From positions 62,001-126,000 of the forward strand of contig NZ_CP092521.1 of assembly GCF_022430525.1 (NCBI RefSeq): DNA of 64,000 bases, written 5' to 3'. The DNA is from Cetobacterium somerae. Lineage in GTDB: Bacteria > Fusobacteriota > Fusobacteriia > Fusobacteriales > Fusobacteriaceae. The position numbers and the translations under genes are program-made. The notes under the pieces are model-generated. The model saw only the letters and a list, made by a program, of their open reading frames with translations. It was not told the DNA's origin and did no database searches. Below are positions 61,403-64,000 of the stretch, in pieces (positions within the stretch are counted from its first letter, which is position 1; each line of letters opens with the position of its first letter).

Positions 61403-64000
61403 ATGAACAAATTTTTAGAGGAGAGAACTTTAAAACGATACTTAAAAAGAAGAGTAACTTTTACACTTTCACTACTTGTTAATTTTTTGATAACAGGTGG
61501 CATTTATGCCCAAGAAGAACCTTTAATTAAAGATGAAGAGAAGGTTTTAGAGGAAATGTTTTATAAAAAAAGTGATGAACGAAAAACACAAATATTTTTT
61601 GTGGGAGATCATAATCATACAAATGGTAGCAAAGATGGAGATAAGTCAGCTTTTGGAGATTTTTTTGTAAAAGAGGAGCAAATTAATGATAAACCAGCTG
61701 AAAAGATTCCAGATAAGAAACCAGAAGAAAACAAACCAGACAATGGATTTGTAGACAATATTATAAAAAATCATGATTTGGAAATTATGGATTCATTTAT
61801 TACAGAGTTAAGTTTAAAAGATTTTGATATAAATAGTAAGCTACCAAATATTTCAACAAAAGAGCATTTAGACAATAGAAATATAAATAATATAAAAAAT
61901 GAAAATTTATCGTTAAAAAAAATAGAAAAACCAGATTCATTCGAAATAACTCAGATAAATAATCCTGAACCACCTAAGATAGAGGAAATATCTATTCCAA
62001 ATATAATAATCCCAGATATGAAAACTTATTCATCTGTTAATGCAGATGAACCATGGTTTTGGGAAGCAATAAGTCAAGGTTCGTATAAGAAGGGGCACAA
62101 TGCAACTATTTCTGAAGTTATAATGGAATCTGGAAATTGGGATATAAATATAGCCGGGAGTTCAGCTTTAGATGGGTGGAGTGGAGAGATAGTAAATTAT
62201 ACTGCAAAATATGCTTCTCCATATCCAAAATATGCTATAACTAATAGAACTTACCAAACAAATGGAATTATAGGGGAAGGGAATGCAGGAATATATAGAG
62301 TAATTGGGTCTCCATATAGTTCTTTTGAAAAAGAAACAAAAGTGAATATAGATGCTAAAAATAGAGTTAAAGATTCACAAGGAGAATATGTGTTGAGACA
62401 ATTTATTCATTATGATCCTCATGGAGATAAAGCTCAAAAATTGGAAGATATAAAAGAGTTAACAGCTGAAGAGAGAAATGAAGTGCAATCTTTATATGAT
62501 AACTATGGGTTATATGGAAAAAGTGAGAATGCAGTATCCATGATTTTATCACTAAAAGGAGATATAAAATTAGTTGGAAATTCCATTAATATAGTAGGGC
62601 TTCAAGGGCATACTAAAAGAACGGAATCTTTAAATCCTTATTTATTAAATAGTGGGAATATATCAGTGGAGGGAAATAGTAATGTAATATTTGCATATAC
62701 TGAAGCTACAGAATTTTATGGAGAGAAAAGAGATTATTTTACAACTAATTATGGAGATGGAAATATTACAATAAAAGATGGAACACAAAATTTTATCATG
62801 TTATTTAATAAAGATTATGCGAATAATCAGGAAGATTCTCATAACTTTAAAAACTCTGGAAAAATAAGTATTTTAGATGGAATACAAAATATAGGAATTT
62901 ATGTAAAAAAAGAGATTAATAATGGAACAATAGATTTACAAACCCCAATTACAATTTTAGGTGGAACACAAAATATAGGATTTGTACATAAATTAGAAAG
63001 TGAGCATCCTGATAGAAATTTATTAAATGAGAAATCAAATATAAATTTAGAGATTTTGGGTGGAACAAATAACGTTGCGATAGTAAATGAAAATACTCAA
63101 AAATATGGAACTCATAAGATTAAGATTGAAAATTCTGAAAACTCTATCGGAGTAGTTTCTTCAAATGGAGAGTTAAATTTAAACACAGGAGTTCTATCAA
63201 TAACAGGAGATAATAAAGAAGCTATTGGACTTTTAACAAGTGGAGGAAATATCAAATCAAATGGTGATATTGTAGTTGAAAATGGTTTAGAAAATAAAGT
63301 AGCAATAGCTAGAGATGGAAATACTATAGATTTACTTGGAAAAATTAATGTGAACACGAGAGATTCAAAAATATTTTATTCAGAAGGAGAGAATTCATCT
63401 ATAATTATAAATGTGGATAATTTGGATGTAAACTTAACAGGTGAAAGTATAGGAGCATTTGCGAATAAAGGTGACATAACAATTTTATCAAGTACTAAAT
63501 CAAAATTGAAAGATACTATTTCTAATTCATCTATAACAATAGATAATTCAAAAGAGGCTATAAGTAAAGGTGTAGGTCTTTATGCTGAAAATGGAGGAAA
63601 AATTCACGGGAAAAATTTGAATTTAAAAGTTATAAATGGTCAGGCAGGAGTTGCTTCAGTTGGAGTTGATTCTACAATTGACCTAGAGGGAGCAACAATT
63701 GATTATAGTGGAAATGGTTATGCAGTTTATACAAATGGAGGAGATGTAAATCTACAAAATGGAACAATTATTTTAAGAGGAAGAGGAGTTGGAGTAGAAG
63801 CGGATTTAGAGTCAAAATCAACTTTAGTTAATCTTTCAGGTGGAAAAATAGTTGTAACTTCAAATGATGCAGTGGCAACTAAACTAGTTAATACAAACAG
63901 TGATTTATATGTATCAAAATTAAAGTCAGGAATAGAAGGAATTTTAAATGTAGTATCTATTGAAGGTGGCATTGGAGTAGATGGAAAAATTTGTAACTCA
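61403..64000 (+). CDS. Large autotransporter adhesin (5' part, runs off the window)
   Basis: The frame is open from the ATG at 61403, after GGGAGG, to the last base: 866 codons without a stop. The N terminus is an extended autotransporter signal (MNKFLEERTLKRYLKRR, then a hydrophobic stretch ending GGIYAQEE). A Pro/Lys/Asp-rich region follows, then SVNADEPWFWE and many beta-helix rungs (GNISVEGNSNVIF, GGTQNIGF, GGKIVVTS) typical of passenger domains of fusobacterial type Va autotransporters. The C-terminal barrel is outside the window. Control by the upstream c-di-GMP riboswitch suggests a role in attachment or biofilm. Confidence 0.85.
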   Translation, partial: MNKFLEERTLKRYLKRRVTFTLSLLVNFLITGGIYAQEEPLIKDEEKVLEEMFYKKSDERKTQIFFVGDHNHTNGSKDGDKSAFGDFFVKEEQINDKPAEKIPDKKPEENKPDNGFVDNIIKNHDLEIMDSFITELSLKDFDINSKLPNISTKEHLDNRNINNIKNENLSLKKIEKPDSFEITQINNPEPPKIEEISIPNIIIPDMKTYSSVNADEPWFWEAISQGSYKKGHNATISEVIMESGNWDINIAGSSALDGWSGEIVNYTAKYASPYPKYAITNRTYQTNGIIGEGNAGIYRVIGSPYSSFEKETKVNIDAKNRVKDSQGEYVLRQFIHYDPHGDKAQKLEDIKELTAEERNEVQSLYDNYGLYGKSENAVSMILSLKGDIKLVGNSINIVGLQGHTKRTESLNPYLLNSGNISVEGNSNVIFAYTEATEFYGEKRDYFTTNYGDGNITIKDGTQNFIMLFNKDYANNQEDSHNFKNSGKISILDGIQNIGIYVKKEINNGTIDLQTPITILGGTQNIGFVHKLESEHPDRNLLNEKSNINLEILGGTNNVAIVNENTQKYGTHKIKIENSENSIGVVSSNGELNLNTGVLSITGDNKEAIGLLTSGGNIKSNGDIVVENGLENKVAIARDGNTIDLLGKINVNTRDSKIFYSEGENSSIIINVDNLDVNLTGESIGAFANKGDITILSSTKSKLKDTISNSSITIDNSKEAISKGVGLYAENGGKIHGKNLNLKVINGQAGVASVGVDSTIDLEGATIDYSGNGYAVYTNGGDVNLQNGTIILRGRGVGVEADLESKSTLVNLSGGKIVVTSNDAVATKLVNTNSDLYVSKLKSGIEGILNVVSIEGGIGVDGKICNS

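Overview
The window is low-GC DNA from a Gram-negative-type cell: there are signal peptides, lipoproteins and, at the right edge, the start of a large autotransporter with the look of the fusobacterial family. Together with a class D beta-lactamase of the kind known in Fusobacterium and widespread YwqK/MORN-like proteins, this suggests Fusobacteriota, perhaps Cetobacterium or a close relative. The taxon is inference from gene content and composition; no marker gene settles it.

Layout. 0.1-2.5 kb: candidate transfer origin and a MobA/MobL relaxase. 2.5-3.6 kb: S66 peptidase. 3.7-8.0 kb (minus): solute-binding protein, LytS/YesM-type histidine kinase, AraC-type response regulator and a YdcF-like lipoprotein in one operon. 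8.1-17.0 kb (minus): a tight operon of eight mostly unrecognised envelope proteins, several built from YwqK/MORN-like repeats, behind an XRE regulator. 17.1-19.1 kb: guanine-type purine riboswitch, a secreted MTA/SAH nucleosidase and a secreted protein of unknown function. 19.1-31.3 kb: tandem discoidin modules with an M60-like metallopeptidase split by an IS3-family element, an M60-like paralogue without the zinc site, and a beta-helix protein. 31.3-35.8 kb: small secreted protein, truncated paralogue of an 8-17 kb gene, class D beta-lactamase, decayed solitary TnpB.

36-41 kb is a replication and partition module: an iteron array, a replication initiator, a ParA with an N-terminal extension resembling two AbrB-type hairpins, and a small putative DNA-binding partner. 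A 16-bp palindrome between the last two genes recurs 9 kb upstream. Only 0.5 kb further on lies a tRNA operon for Leu, initiator Met, Lys and Glu. The window may therefore be part of a chromid or megaplasmid, or of a chromosome with an integrated plasmid.

42-61 kb is metabolic and stress-related: PEBP protein, HxlR regulator with thiol and flavin redox genes, GNATs, YbaK deacylase, an oligopeptide-binding lipoprotein behind an apparent attenuator with a Met-rich leader peptide, cold-shock protein, adenosine deaminase behind an adenine-type riboswitch, an arsenic cluster, a trehalose PTS operon with TreR, a Crp/Fnr regulator and small genes. The window ends in a large autotransporter preceded by a c-di-GMP-I riboswitch. 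RNA-based control is prominent: three recognised riboswitches and one likely attenuator.
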